A stretch of DNA of 53,520 bases from Bacteroidales bacterium (lineage in GTDB: Bacteria; Bacteroidota; Bacteroidia; Bacteroidales; UBA3824), in contig JAFXUC010000017.1 of assembly GCA_017535325.1 (NCBI GenBank), positions 1 through 53,520 on the forward strand. Direction: 5' to 3'. Positions 43,889 to 52,459 of the stretch are shown piece after piece. The number at the start of each line of letters is the position of its first letter. Position 1 is the first letter of the stretch. The position numbers and the translations under genes were made by a program. The notes under the pieces were generated by a model. It did no database searches. It saw nothing but the letters and a program-made list of their open reading frames with translations, and was not told the DNA's origin.

Positions 43889-44976
43889 TTGTTTTTTCTA
43901 ATCTGAAAACATTTGTTGAACACAAAACTTAACATATATGAGTATTCCATATCGCCGTTAAGAATGTTGAAATACGTGTTGACACCGGCTTTTAGGCTGA
44001 AAACGTTTTGAATTTTCCTGCTGTAATACAATTCGTTGAACAAAACCGAGCGTATGTTTTTGTTGTCTTGCGGCTCTATCGCCTGAGACGAAAACAACTC
44101 CTCGCCCCTGAAATTCATAAACATATTTCCGTACCAGTATCCGCAGACAAACCCGAAGTCATAAAACCTCAGAAGTGCTTTGTTGTAAAAAGCATAACCG
44201 TCAATATACGGAATTTCGTATGTCGGGTCTATGGCGTGGTATTGTACAAAGCGGAAATCGTAGGTTAACTTGTTATGACAGAATTTAAAACCCAACGCGC
44301 CGTTTTCCAAAGTCTGAACCCTGTCGTCAGAGAGGTCTATCTGACCGCCGCGGTGCGAGATTAAGGCCTCACCCGTTAAAAAAAACGACGAAAGACCTTT
44401 TGTTGCAATCAGCAGTTCTGATTTGTGTCCGATTGTAAGTTTTTCCTGCCAAGGGTCGTTCCAAAGCAGAAATTTTTCCCAGTTCAGCCATATATCTCCT
44501 TTGTAACGCTCTGTTTTATAATTACATTGAAGACCGTTTTCGATGTTGTTGAGATAATAACGCTCAGGCTTGTAAATCGGCTCTATCATACCGTGCGAGA
44601 GGTTGCCGTCAAGCCGTCCGAGAATTATCGAAAGTTTTTTTATCGGAGAAAACTTTATTCTGAAATACGGCTTATAGTCCGAAAAATCGTCTTTGCCGGA
44701 ATATTTCAAAACGTTCCACAGAACCGAAATTTCAACCTTGTCAACGGGACGGTAAATAAATTCCGGCTGCAACATATAACCGATTAGCGTATAGCCTTTT
44801 GCAAAATCGCCGAAGTATTCGTTGTTTTTCAGGAAACAGTCTGCGCGGCATTTCAAGACGGTTTTTGAAGTGTCATCGTCTTCAAAAAACAGATAAGAAT
44901 ATTCATCCGGAATTTGCGCTCTAAGCGGCAAAAACATACAGATGAATATTAAAATGCCGGTAATTTTTCTTGTCAT
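43885..44976 (-). CDS. Predicted outer-membrane beta-barrel protein of the GH3 operon
   Basis: 363 residues with signal peptide (MTRKITGILIFICMFLPLRA, then Q). The rest is a run of amphipathic strands rich in Tyr/Phe/Trp with short turns (YKPYFRIKFSPIKKLSIILGR; YDFRFVQYHAI; YDFGFVCGYWYGNMFMNF), ending EYSYMLSFVFNKCF, the usual pattern of a 12-16 strand barrel. I do not recognise a named family. It overlaps the GH3 gene by 4 bp upstream and the lipoprotein gene by 4 bp downstream, so all three are translated together. Confidence 0.72.
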   Translation of the reverse strand: MTRKITGILIFICMFLPLRAQIPDEYSYLFFEDDDTSKTVLKCRADCFLKNNEYFGDFAKGYTLIGYMLQPEFIYRPVDKVEISVLWNVLKYSGKDDFSDYKPYFRIKFSPIKKLSIILGRLDGNLSHGMIEPIYKPERYYLNNIENGLQCNYKTERYKGDIWLNWEKFLLWNDPWQEKLTIGHKSELLIATKGLSSFFLTGEALISHRGGQIDLSDDRVQTLENGALGFKFCHNKLTYDFRFVQYHAIDPTYEIPYIDGYAFYNKALLRFYDFGFVCGYWYGNMFMNFRGEELFSSQAIEPQDNKNIRSVLFNELYYSRKIQNVFSLKAGVNTYFNILNGDMEYSYMLSFVFNKCFQIRKNK

Positions 44977-46499
44977 TTTGTTTCGGCGTTCATTTCCAAC
45001 ATTTCGTCAATTATATCGCGGTTGTTTTCGAGCCTCGGAATTTTGTTCTGACCGCCTATTCTGCCTTTTTTTCTGAGCCAGTCTTCAAAGAGGTTTTCCC
45101 TTGCGACGGTGATTTCGGGTTCGGTAAGGGAGATGTCTTTGTAACGTTTTGCGTCGTAATCGGAGTTCAGGCGTTTCAACTCAAAGTCAAGCGTTTTTAC
45201 GAAATTGTCCATGTCGTTTGGCAAAACGTTGAACTCGATAAGCCACTGATGACGTCCGCGTTTGTCGGTTTCCATATAGACTGGTGCGGCGGTGTAGTCT
45301 TTGATGTCCGCGCCTGTTGCAAGGCTTGCCGCACGTATAGCCCTTGAAGCGTTGTCCTCGACAAGTTCTTCGCCGAAAGCGTTGATAAAATGTTTTGTTC
45401 TGCCGGTGATTTTTATTTTGTAGGGACGCACTTGCGTAAATTCTACCGTATCACCGATTATGTAACGCCACAGACCGCCGTTTGTGGAGATAACGACCGC
45501 ATAGTTGACGCCCGTCTTGACATCGCAAAGCGGCACAGCCTTTCTGTCAGGTTTTGAAAAATCCGACATCGGAATAAATTCGTAATAAATTCCGTTGTCA
45601 AGCATCAGGAGCATATCGTCGGTTTTTTGGTCGTCCTGAAAAGCAAAAAATCCTTCCGAAGCGTTGTAAGTTTCGAGATACGTCATTTTTTCTGACGGGA
45701 TAAGTTTCTCGTATTGAGCGCGGTACGGCTTAAAACTTACTCCGCCGTGCATAAAAAGACTGAGGTTTGGCCAAACTTCCGAAATATTGTTTTTGCCTGT
45801 TATTTCGAGAATTTTTCTCATTAAAACGAGCGTCCAAGACGGCACGCCTGAAATGCTCGTAACGTCTTCTTTACAAACAGCCTTAGCCATCGCCTCTATT
45901 TTTTTGTCCCAGTTTTCCATCAGAGCGATTTCGATGTCAGGTGTGCGGCGTTTTCTTACCCACGAGGGCAGGTTAGAAATCAAAACTGCTGACAAGTCGC
46001 CGCAAAAAATATCTTCGCCGAGTTTGTTAACTTGTCTTGACCCGCCTATTGCGAGAGCCTTGCCAGTAAAAGCCTTTGTATCGGGAAACTGTTTCAAATA
46101 CACCGACAAAACGTCTTCTCCGCCGTCAAAATGACATTTTTTGAGGCTTTCTTTGGTTATCGGAATATATTTTGAACGGTCGTCGGTAGTTCCGGAACTC
46201 ATTGCAAACCACTGTGTTTTTTGAGGCCAGAGAATGTTTTGCCCGCCTTTTGCAACTTTTTCGATATAGGGTTTGAGGCTTTCGTAAGGGCTCAGCGGTA
46301 CGCGCTCCGAAAAAGCGGCAGGTCCGTTTTTCAAAATGTCGTTAAAGCCGAACTCTTTTCCAAATTCGGTTTTCAATGCTTTCTTTATCAGAAAGTTAAA
46401 CATTTTGAATTGTGTTTCGTCAGGGTATTTTTTGTACATTTCTACCCTGTTAAAATTTCCTCGCAAATACAGCGATATAAAAGTGTTAGTTAATGACAT
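44973..46499 (-). CDS. GH3-type acyl-adenylating enzyme
   Basis: 508 residues. It belongs to the GH3 auxin-responsive-promoter protein family of the ANL superfamily, known in plants for coupling amino acids to jasmonate or auxin; bacterial members are common in Bacteroidota with unproven substrates. Motifs are the ATP loop FAMSSGTTDDRSKYIPIT, the YNASEGFFAFQ block (A5-like) and GLWRYIIGDTVEF with KITGRTKHFINAFGEEL, the last being the adenylate hinge. It is first in a three-gene unit with 4-bp overlaps to a barrel protein and a lipoprotein, pointing to an envelope-related acyl or amide product. Confidence 0.9.
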   Translation of the reverse strand: MSLTNTFISLYLRGNFNRVEMYKKYPDETQFKMFNFLIKKALKTEFGKEFGFNDILKNGPAAFSERVPLSPYESLKPYIEKVAKGGQNILWPQKTQWFAMSSGTTDDRSKYIPITKESLKKCHFDGGEDVLSVYLKQFPDTKAFTGKALAIGGSRQVNKLGEDIFCGDLSAVLISNLPSWVRKRRTPDIEIALMENWDKKIEAMAKAVCKEDVTSISGVPSWTLVLMRKILEITGKNNISEVWPNLSLFMHGGVSFKPYRAQYEKLIPSEKMTYLETYNASEGFFAFQDDQKTDDMLLMLDNGIYYEFIPMSDFSKPDRKAVPLCDVKTGVNYAVVISTNGGLWRYIIGDTVEFTQVRPYKIKITGRTKHFINAFGEELVEDNASRAIRAASLATGADIKDYTAAPVYMETDKRGRHQWLIEFNVLPNDMDNFVKTLDFELKRLNSDYDAKRYKDISLTEPEITVARENLFEDWLRKKGRIGGQNKIPRLENNRDIIDEMLEMNAETK

Positions 46500-46524
46500 C
46501 GTTTTGTGCTTAAAGTCGTCGCGG

Positions 46525-46554
46525 CAAATTTAAATAAAAATCTTGAAACTGCAA
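46525..46554 (-). promoter_or_regulatory. Promoter of the GH3 operon
   Basis: TAAATTTGCCG (-7 box 46525-46532, minus) with TTG at 46552-46554, 19 bp upstream. The start codon is 25 bp downstream. Confidence 0.65.
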
Positions 46555-46599
46555 TCAAAAAAAATTTTATTTGTTTTTACGATATATCAAAAACTTTTC

Positions 46600-46607
46600 T
46601 ATATTTG
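46600..46607 (+). promoter_or_regulatory. Orphan -7 box facing a gene-poor stretch
   Basis: TATATTTGCGG on the plus strand fits the -7 consensus. Downstream, 46608-46830 holds no convincing gene, only a 33-codon frame from ATG 46642 (MNIPKCLITQTSPYRSEY and on) that I cannot assign. It may be left over from a gene lost when the transposon remnant arrived. Confidence 0.35.
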
Positions 46608-46770
46608 CGGTGTTCTTTTCCCAAACAAGGTAGAAATTTTGATGAATATCCCCAAATGCTTGATTACACAAACATCGCCATATAGATCGGAATATAACAC
46701 ATTCCGCCATCTTCGACTTTCAAATCCTTGGTGTAAATAAGGTATCGGTCGGAGATGCACTGCGAAAATT

Positions 46771-46853
46771 TGTATGGAATCTCAAAATTTTTTCGGCGAA
46801 ATATGTATGGAATCTCATTTTTTTTCGTTGATTATGTATGGAATCTCAAAATT
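46771..46853. repeat. Three copies of TGTATGGAATCTCA
   Basis: The 14-bp string TGTATGGAATCTCA begins at 46771, 46804 and 46835 (spacings 33 and 31 bp), each followed by an A/T run. The third copy covers the point where the transposase reading frame ends. Confidence 0.8.
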
Positions 46854-47215
46854 TTTGCAATTTTAATTTGTTGGATTGTGCCGTATATCTTCCTGAAATT
46901 GATAGAATTATCCCTTTTGAAACAATACAAGGTATCTTTGCCACAGTCAATTTTTCTGTAAAAAATTGATTTGCAATAATTTAACACATTTCTGATGCGA
47001 AAAAACAGCATCAGGAGGATTAATATGAATTTAACAGTCTGACTGTATTTTGCATTGTAATTGGTTGAAAGACAGAGGCTTTTGTCGCTAAGTTTCAGCA
47101 TGTCAAGTACCATGAAAATGGCACTGGCTGAATTATCGAAATTTTCGACAAAAAATTTTGATATTTCTTTGAAATTTTTTGCAATTTTGTTCGGCAGCAT
47201 GATTTTTTTTGACAC
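46832..47215 (-). pseudogene. Transposase remnant, IS4-like N-terminal part
   Basis: A 127-residue frame (MSKKIMLPNKIAKNFKEISK at the start) that resembles the N-terminal DNA-binding part of Bacteroidota IS4-superfamily transposases, especially IDCGKDTLYCFKRDNSINFR. The DDE catalytic region (normally a further ~250-300 residues) is missing: the frame runs into the TGTATGGAATCTCA repeat and stops. The segment is more AT-rich than its neighbours. No terminal inverted repeats were found. It is read as a decayed insertion sequence; a stand-alone DNA-binding protein is less likely. Confidence 0.55.
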
Positions 47216-47310
47216 TTAAATATACTGATTTTCAGTGTATTTACAAAATTCGTGCTGCCTTTTTTTATTGATTTTTAATCACTTAAATCACTTGCGAAAG
47301 TTTAATTATA

Positions 47311-47347
47311 AAAAAAACGAGCCGCAAACACTGCGGCTCGTTTTTTT
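47311..47347 (-). terminator. Terminator of the DUF2723 gene
   Basis: A perfect stem AAAAAAACGAGCCGC / GCGGCTCGTTTTTTT with a 7-nt loop, 11 bp beyond the stop codon on the minus strand. Confidence 0.9.
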
Positions 47348-47358
47348 ATTCTTCTTTT

Positions 47359-50300
47359 CTATTCAAAAACGCTTTCGCCGGAGATTTGTTGGTAAACGTT
47401 GTCGATATACTCGGCTGTCTTTTTTGAACCGTTAACCTCGGCAATTTTAGCGAGATAACCGACTACCGACATACAAAGCCCGAACTCCCTGTCTTCGCGG
47501 AAACCGTCTGAGGCCAAGCCCGAAAGCCATGACGAAATCTGCTGATACTCGTCCGCCATTTCCATCGAAATTTTTTCTGCCTCACTTGTCATGCCGCTTG
47601 CATAAAGTGCTGAAACCACCGGCAACATTTTATAATCGTACGGCAGTTTGTCTTTGGGCATAAGAGTAAGACATTTGTTCATAACTTCTTTCGCCTTGTC
47701 GGTTTTGCCGTCTTCAACAAGTTGCATTGCAAGCCTTGAAAACAGATTTCTTAAATCCAAAATCGACATCTGACGGCGGTTGTTTTCCTCAATCGTAACG
47801 TCAGGCTCGTTCATTCTGCCCCACTGCATCTTGTTCATAACGTTGTCGTACATGATTTCGGACGACACTTCGCCGACTTCGCCGTTTCCAGGCTGTTCGG
47901 TAACGTAAGGCACAAGACGGTATGCAAAACCTTCCAGTCTCATAAACTTGTCAAGACCGAGAAAATCGCCTCCGCCCGCACTCGCCGCAAAATACACCGG
48001 ACGCTCCCAGTCGTTGGCGGCAATAATATCCATGACTGCCAAATCCGATTTCGTGAAATAATTTTTGCTGATGTTCCAGTTCAAAGACTTCAAAGCGCGG
48101 TCTTTGTTGCTGTCGTCAAGCGTTCCGTTTTTAAGGCAGTTTTCCTTGTTGACGGGTATCGAAATCTTCTTGGCGGGAATGTAATTGTATTTGTCGCCGT
48201 TGGAGACGGTTACCATGTCGTTGTCATCGGCGGTAACTTTCAAAACGTCTTTTATTCCGACATAATAGCCTGAAATTTTCGTCAGCAAATCCGAAGCGCG
48301 TTTCTTTACCGACTCTATGCCGCTGAGATTCTCTCCGAAAAGACCTTTCGCAATTTCAGGTCTTGACAGTTGGTTTACAAGCGTGATGAAAACAGCCGGC
48401 GAGAGTTGCTGAGCCCCGCCCGAAATAGTCCTGTAATCTTTTTCATACTTTTTCGGGAAGTCGGTTTTGTCAATCAACTCCATAAAATCGTCGTAAAGCG
48501 GAGTATAAACTTCGTCAATTTCGCTTTTGTGAGCGTTGTATTTCTCGTTTATCATCTGACCCGCCTGATCGGTGCATATAACGATGTTGCGCAAATCCTG
48601 ACGGTATTTTTGCGGCGGCATGGTCATCTTAACAGGCAGACCTTCGTATTTTTTCTCCTGACACTGTCTCAAATACCAGTCGCAGCCCGCAAGCGAAAGG
48701 TTTACCACTCTGACATCGCGGCGTACGCCTTCCACTTCCTGAGCATACCAGAGAGGGAATGTGTCGTTGTCGCCAAAGGTAAACAAAATCGCGTCTTTTG
48801 CGCAGGAGTTCAGGTAGTTGACGGCAAAATCACGGCAGGTGTAACGTCCGCTTCTGTCGTGGTCGTCCCAGTTTTGAGAAGCCATTTCAAGAGGCACAAA
48901 CACCGAAACGCATGAAACCAAAGCCGCAGTCATGGCTTTGTTTTCGCCCAAAGCGTTGGTTAAGAAACGCCAAACAGCCAAAACTCCGAGACCGCACCAT
49001 ATACTGAACGCATAAAACGAACCCGCATACGCATAGTCCCTTTCTCTCGGCTGATACGGTGTCTGATTGAGGTAAACCACAATCGCAACTCCCGTCAAAA
49101 GGAAAAACATAAACACTACAAAACAGTTTTTGCCGTCCTCGTTGAGACTTATAAAAATGCCCAAAAGTCCGAGCAAAAGAGGCAGAAGATAATAAACGTT
49201 TCTGCCCGGATTGTTTTTGTAACGTTCGGGAAGATTTTCCGATGACGCGCCTTTCAGCGAGTCCAAAAAGTCAATACCCGTAATCCAGTTACCGTTGATA
49301 GTGCCTCCGGCTGCATTCTGAATGTCGTTTTGACGGCCGGAAAAATTCCACATGAAATACCTGAAATACATGTGCCCCAACTGGTAAGTGAAAAAGAATC
49401 TGAGGTTTTGACCGAACGTCGGCTTTGTCTCCGTGTCGTCAAGACCGCCCCATGACTTGTAAGCCAGAATATGACCCTCGCTCGTGGAATACATTCGCGG
49501 GAAAAATCCCTGGTTTTCCTTGTCGTAAATGTATTTTGCGGCAGGTTTGTTGATTTCCAAATACTTGCCGTCCTGAGGAATGTAAGTCGTCTCTTTTTCG
49601 CTGCCGATGGCCTCTGCCGTGAAATACGGTCCGTAAATCAGCGGATTGTCGCCGTACTGCTCCCTGTTGAGATACGAGAGCAGCGAAAAACCGTCCGAAG
49701 GCGAATTTTCGTTGATAGGCGTGTTTGCAAACGAGCGGATAACCGTCATCGCAAACGAACCGTAACCAATCATTATTACGAAAACTCCCAAACTTATAAG
49801 GTTGATAATGGCTTTTCCGTTTTTGTGCGACCACCATACGAGCCAGCCCAAACCCGCTAAAACCAAAATCAAAAACGTTATAATGCCCGAATAATACGGC
49901 AGTCCGAAACCGTTGACAAACATCAAATCGAAATGAGCCGCAATGTTAACCGTCTGAGGTATAATGAAATACAGCACAAACGCCAAAATCACAACCGAAA
50001 TTCCGAGAGCCAAAACGGTTCCAAGTCTTGTAGGATTGTATTTTTTGTAATAATATACGAGTACGATAGCCGGAATCACCAAGAGGTTGAGCAAATGCAC
50101 GCCGATGGAAAGGCCCATCAGATAGCATATAAGCACGAGCCAGCGGTTTGCGTATTTTTCGTCGGCATGCTCCTCCCATTGAAGAATCAGCCAGAAAACC
50201 ACAGCCGTAAACAGCGAACTCATACTGTAAACCTCCGCTTCAACAGCCGAAAACCACGCCGTGTCGCAATACGTGTAAATAAGTGCGCCCACAACGCCGC

Positions 50301-50685
50301 TTGCCAAAACTGCAACCGTCTGTGCATTGGAATAACTGCCTCTGCGGTCAGACTTGTAATAAGTGTTTTCTACAATGCGCCTTGCAAGATGCGTTATTGA
50401 CCAAAACAAAAAAAGCGAGGTAAACGCAGCCGCCAGAGCCGAAGTAACATTCATTGCAAGAGCCATGTGCGCGTCGTCGGGAGAAAAAAGCGCGGCAACT
50501 CTGCCGATTATCATCCAAAGGGGTGCTCCCGGAGGGTGTCCTACTTCCAACTTCACGGAAGTAGCGATAAATTCGCCGCAATCCCACCAACTCGCGGTAG
50601 GCTCAACGGTAAGGAGGTAACAGATTGCAGCAACTGCAAACACCGCCCAACCGGTTATGCGGTCATAAAATTTAAAATCTTTCAT
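47359..50685 (-). CDS. DUF2723 (TMEM260-like) membrane glycosyltransferase-type protein
   Basis: 1108 residues from ATG 50685 (MKDFKFYDRITGWAVFAVAA). The frame stays open about 75 codons upstream, but that part crosses the promoter and is low-complexity. The N-terminal half has some 11-13 membrane segments and the family block PTASWWDCGEFIATSVKLEVGHPPGAP, with the acidic residues expected of a GT-C mannosyltransferase-like enzyme. The C-terminal half is soluble and helical, with TPR-like repeats near the end. DUF2723 is related to eukaryotic TMEM260, a protein O-mannosyltransferase, and Bacteroidota O-glycosylate many exported proteins. A role there is plausible but unproven. Confidence 0.88.
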   Translation of the reverse strand: MKDFKFYDRITGWAVFAVAAICYLLTVEPTASWWDCGEFIATSVKLEVGHPPGAPLWMIIGRVAALFSPDDAHMALAMNVTSALAAAFTSLFLFWSITHLARRIVENTYYKSDRRGSYSNAQTVAVLASGVVGALIYTYCDTAWFSAVEAEVYSMSSLFTAVVFWLILQWEEHADEKYANRWLVLICYLMGLSIGVHLLNLLVIPAIVLVYYYKKYNPTRLGTVLALGISVVILAFVLYFIIPQTVNIAAHFDLMFVNGFGLPYYSGIITFLILVLAGLGWLVWWSHKNGKAIINLISLGVFVIMIGYGSFAMTVIRSFANTPINENSPSDGFSLLSYLNREQYGDNPLIYGPYFTAEAIGSEKETTYIPQDGKYLEINKPAAKYIYDKENQGFFPRMYSTSEGHILAYKSWGGLDDTETKPTFGQNLRFFFTYQLGHMYFRYFMWNFSGRQNDIQNAAGGTINGNWITGIDFLDSLKGASSENLPERYKNNPGRNVYYLLPLLLGLLGIFISLNEDGKNCFVVFMFFLLTGVAIVVYLNQTPYQPRERDYAYAGSFYAFSIWCGLGVLAVWRFLTNALGENKAMTAALVSCVSVFVPLEMASQNWDDHDRSGRYTCRDFAVNYLNSCAKDAILFTFGDNDTFPLWYAQEVEGVRRDVRVVNLSLAGCDWYLRQCQEKKYEGLPVKMTMPPQKYRQDLRNIVICTDQAGQMINEKYNAHKSEIDEVYTPLYDDFMELIDKTDFPKKYEKDYRTISGGAQQLSPAVFITLVNQLSRPEIAKGLFGENLSGIESVKKRASDLLTKISGYYVGIKDVLKVTADDNDMVTVSNGDKYNYIPAKKISIPVNKENCLKNGTLDDSNKDRALKSLNWNISKNYFTKSDLAVMDIIAANDWERPVYFAASAGGGDFLGLDKFMRLEGFAYRLVPYVTEQPGNGEVGEVSSEIMYDNVMNKMQWGRMNEPDVTIEENNRRQMSILDLRNLFSRLAMQLVEDGKTDKAKEVMNKCLTLMPKDKLPYDYKMLPVVSALYASGMTSEAEKISMEMADEYQQISSWLSGLASDGFREDREFGLCMSVVGYLAKIAEVNGSKKTAEYIDNVYQQISGESVFE

Positions 50686-50710
50686 TCCAATTACTTTATT
50701 TTTGAAAGCG

Positions 50711-50741
50711 CAAAAATACATTTTTTTTTGATAAATGTCAA
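50711..50741 (-). promoter_or_regulatory. Promoter of the DUF2723 gene
   Basis: TATTTTTG (-7 box 50711-50718, minus) with TTGACA at 50736-50741. The TTG at 50739-50741 is 20 bp from the -7 box. The start codon is 25 bp downstream. Confidence 0.65.
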
Positions 50742-50798
50742 GAAAAAAAACGCAGTGAATTTTTTTTTCATTTTTTTTGAAAAAAAGTTCAAAAAAAA

Positions 50799-50831
50799 TT
50801 TGGAAGATAAACAAAAAAGTTTCTATCTTTG
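50799..50831 (+). promoter_or_regulatory. Promoter of the tRNA-Gln transcript
   Basis: TTTG (50799-50802) and TATCTTTG (50824-50831) 21 bp apart, followed by CACCC, a strong Bacteroidota-type promoter. Transcription would begin near 50838, about 108 nt ahead of the tRNA. Confidence 0.75.
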
Positions 50832-50845
50832 CACCCGAAAATCGA

Positions 50846-50908
50846 GGGCGGCGCAAACGGTTTAACGGTTGCCATGTTGAAAGTTTTGAGATTTTTATAC
50901 ACGCCGCC
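50846..50908 (+). other. GC-rich potential stem-loop in the tRNA-Gln leader
   Basis: GGCGGCG at 50847-50853 can pair perfectly with CGCCGCC at 50902-50908, closing a 48-nt interior with a direct repeat of AACGGTT (AACGGTTTAACGGTT). The stretch is GC-rich in an otherwise AT-rich gap and directly follows the promoter. It lacks a T-loop and anticodon arm, so it is not a tRNA. A leader RNA structure or small RNA are the options. Confidence 0.4.
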
Positions 50909-50945
50909 AATGGTTTGAATGATTTTTAAAAGTTTTTTATGGTAC

Positions 50946-51016
50946 TGACCTATGGTGTAACGGTAACACAGCAGATTTTGGTTCTGTTATTTGAGGTTCG
51001 AATCCTCATAGGTCAA
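50946..51016 (+). tRNA. tRNA-Gln (anticodon TTG)
   Basis: Acceptor TGACCTA / TAGGTCA (50946-50952 with 51009-51015) and discriminator A. The D arm is GGTGTAACGGTAACAC, the anticodon stem GCAGA/TCTGT closes a loop TTTTGGT with anticodon TTG, and the T arm is TGAGG-TTCGAAT-CCTCA. No CCA is encoded. All arms fold, and the identity is Gln for CAA codons (and CAG by wobble). Confidence 0.95.
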
Positions 51017-51021
51017 CAAAG

Positions 51022-51064
51022 AAAAAGAGACCGCAAAAAAAAGTTTTTTGAGCGGTCTTTTTTG
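51022..51064 (+). terminator. Terminator after tRNA-Gln
   Basis: AGACCGC (51028-51034) pairs with GCGGTCT (51052-51058), extended by A/T pairs and ending in TTTTTT, 6 bp after the tRNA. It sits between the tRNA and the pseudouridine synthase gene. Confidence 0.85.
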
Positions 51065-51082
51065 TTATAAGAATTATCCGTT

Positions 51083-51988
51083 ATGAACAAAAAAAATACA
51101 ACTTCGGCAGCAGCGGAATTAACCCTCAGGGTTCAGGAAAACGACACGCTGCTAAAATTTCTGTTGGAAAAAATCACAGACCGCAGCAAAACAAAAGTCA
51201 GGGAAATACTCAAAAGCGGCAGAATCGTAGTCAACAACATGTCAACCACGGCATTTGATTTTCAGTTGCAAAAAGGCGACACGGTAAGGGTTTTGCCCAA
51301 ACCGAAACTTATGCAGCAGGGCGGAATCAGCAATTCAAACCTTGACATTCTTTACGAAGACTACGACGTGGTTGTCATCAACAAAAAAGAAGGTCTTCTC
51401 TCGGTCGGCACTATGGGCGACAAGGAAAACACCGCTTACCACATCGTAAACATGCATGTTAAAAAAGAGGGACGAAACCGCCACATATACGTTGTTCACC
51501 GTCTTGACAGAAAAACCTCCGGCGTGATGATGTTTGCAAAATCCATGGCAGCAAGGGATTTTTTCCGCAACAATTGGAGCGAAGTCGTAGTTGAAAGGTC
51601 TTATTACGCGGTTGTGGAAGGCGTTCCGCAATACAAAAAAGACACTATAAAGTCGTATCTGACGGAAGACAAAATGCTGAAAATCCACTCGTCTTTTATC
51701 AACAACGGCGGACAGTTTGCGGTAACCAATTACGAAGTTTTGCAAAACAACGAAGAATTTTCTTTGGTAAAATGCAACCTTGACACGGGCAGAAAAAACC
51801 AAATCCGCGTTCAAATGTCGGCAATAGGACACCCCGTGGCAGGCGACGCAAAATACGACGCAAAAACCAACCCGTTGAAACGTGTGTGCCTTCACGCGGC
51901 TACATTGCAGTTTGTCCACCCAAAAACCGGCAAACTCATGAAATTTGAAGTCCCCGTTCCGGGAGGATTTTTCAAGGTTGTAAAATAA
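51083..51988 (+). CDS. RluA/RluD-family RNA pseudouridine synthase
   Basis: 301 residues. It isomerises uridine to pseudouridine in rRNA or tRNA. The N-terminal S4 RNA-binding domain (~13-70, LLKFLLEKITDRSKTKVREI) is followed by the catalytic domain with VVHRLDRKTSGVMMF, whose D142 is the essential aspartate. GRKNQIRVQMSAIGHPVAGD completes the family signature. The target base cannot be read from the sequence. It starts 19 bp after the tRNA terminator and shows no separate promoter, so it may depend on readthrough. It converges on the truncated phosphatase gene. Confidence 0.92.
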   Translation: MNKKNTTSAAAELTLRVQENDTLLKFLLEKITDRSKTKVREILKSGRIVVNNMSTTAFDFQLQKGDTVRVLPKPKLMQQGGISNSNLDILYEDYDVVVINKKEGLLSVGTMGDKENTAYHIVNMHVKKEGRNRHIYVVHRLDRKTSGVMMFAKSMAARDFFRNNWSEVVVERSYYAVVEGVPQYKKDTIKSYLTEDKMLKIHSSFINNGGQFAVTNYEVLQNNEEFSLVKCNLDTGRKNQIRVQMSAIGHPVAGDAKYDAKTNPLKRVCLHAATLQFVHPKTGKLMKFEVPVPGGFFKVVK

Positions 51989-52003
51989 AAATTTTAAAGA
52001 ACC

Positions 52004-52023
52004 GGGCGAAAAATTTTTCGCCC
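52004..52023. terminator. Perfect 20-bp palindrome, likely bidirectional terminator
   Basis: GGGCGAAAAA/TTTTTCGCCC is a perfect palindrome between the convergent pseudouridine synthase stop (51988) and the phosphatase-fragment stop (52024). Confidence 0.6.
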
Positions 52024-52458
52024 CTACACTCTGAACGCCAACAGCGAAATGTCATCTGTCTGAGGAATGTCGCCGCGCCAAGTGTCGATAAAATTCTCAA
52101 TGCTTTCCTTTTGAGCGGGAAAGTCGAGAGAAGAAATTTCAAGGAGATACCGTTTGAATTTCTGACTGGTAATCTTGCGTTTCGGGTCGCCGCCTACTTG
52201 GTCGGTGCAACCGTCAGAATATATATAAACCATGTCACCGGACTTGAAGTCTATTTGTTTGCGCGTAAAATCGTTGGTCTTTATGTAACGTCCGATAGGC
52301 ATTTGGTCGCCTTTTACCGACTGCATTTCGCCGTCGCGGATTATCACGACAGGACGTCCGGCACCCGCAAAATACGCCTCTGAGGTTTCTTTGTTATAAA
52401 TTACAACGCCGACGTCCATACCGTCGCTTACCTGACGTCCGTCTTCGTCTGTGCCAAA
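52024..52458 (-). pseudogene. 5'-truncated SpoIIE-type phosphatase, cut at the CRISPR array
   Basis: About 145 codons of the C-terminal part of a PP2C/SpoIIE phosphatase. They begin at the edge of the first CRISPR repeat (TFGTDEDGRQVSDGMDVGVV) and run to a normal end (WRGDIPQTDDISLLAF, metal-binding DD). FAGAGRPVVIIRDGE, PIGRY and YIYSDGCTDQ are standard family motifs. The N-terminal ~100+ residues of the phosphatase domain, including the first metal-binding motif, and any sensor are missing. The frame runs into the repeat and meets a stop there. An internal ATG at 52419 could start a 131-residue fragment, but it could not be catalytic. It is distinct from the intact phosphatase at 23.6 kb. 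Confidence 0.82.
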
Positions 52459-52459
52459 A

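Noticed and set aside
46639..46740. Short frame MNIPKCLITQTSPYRSEY and on downstream of the orphan promoter
   Set aside because: Too short and without similarity that I can recognise; kept only as a comment on the promoter.
50846..50908. Possible extra tRNA upstream of tRNA-Gln
   Set aside because: It has an acceptor-like 7-bp stem but no T-loop (TTCGAAT) or anticodon arm, so it is listed only as a potential structured leader.
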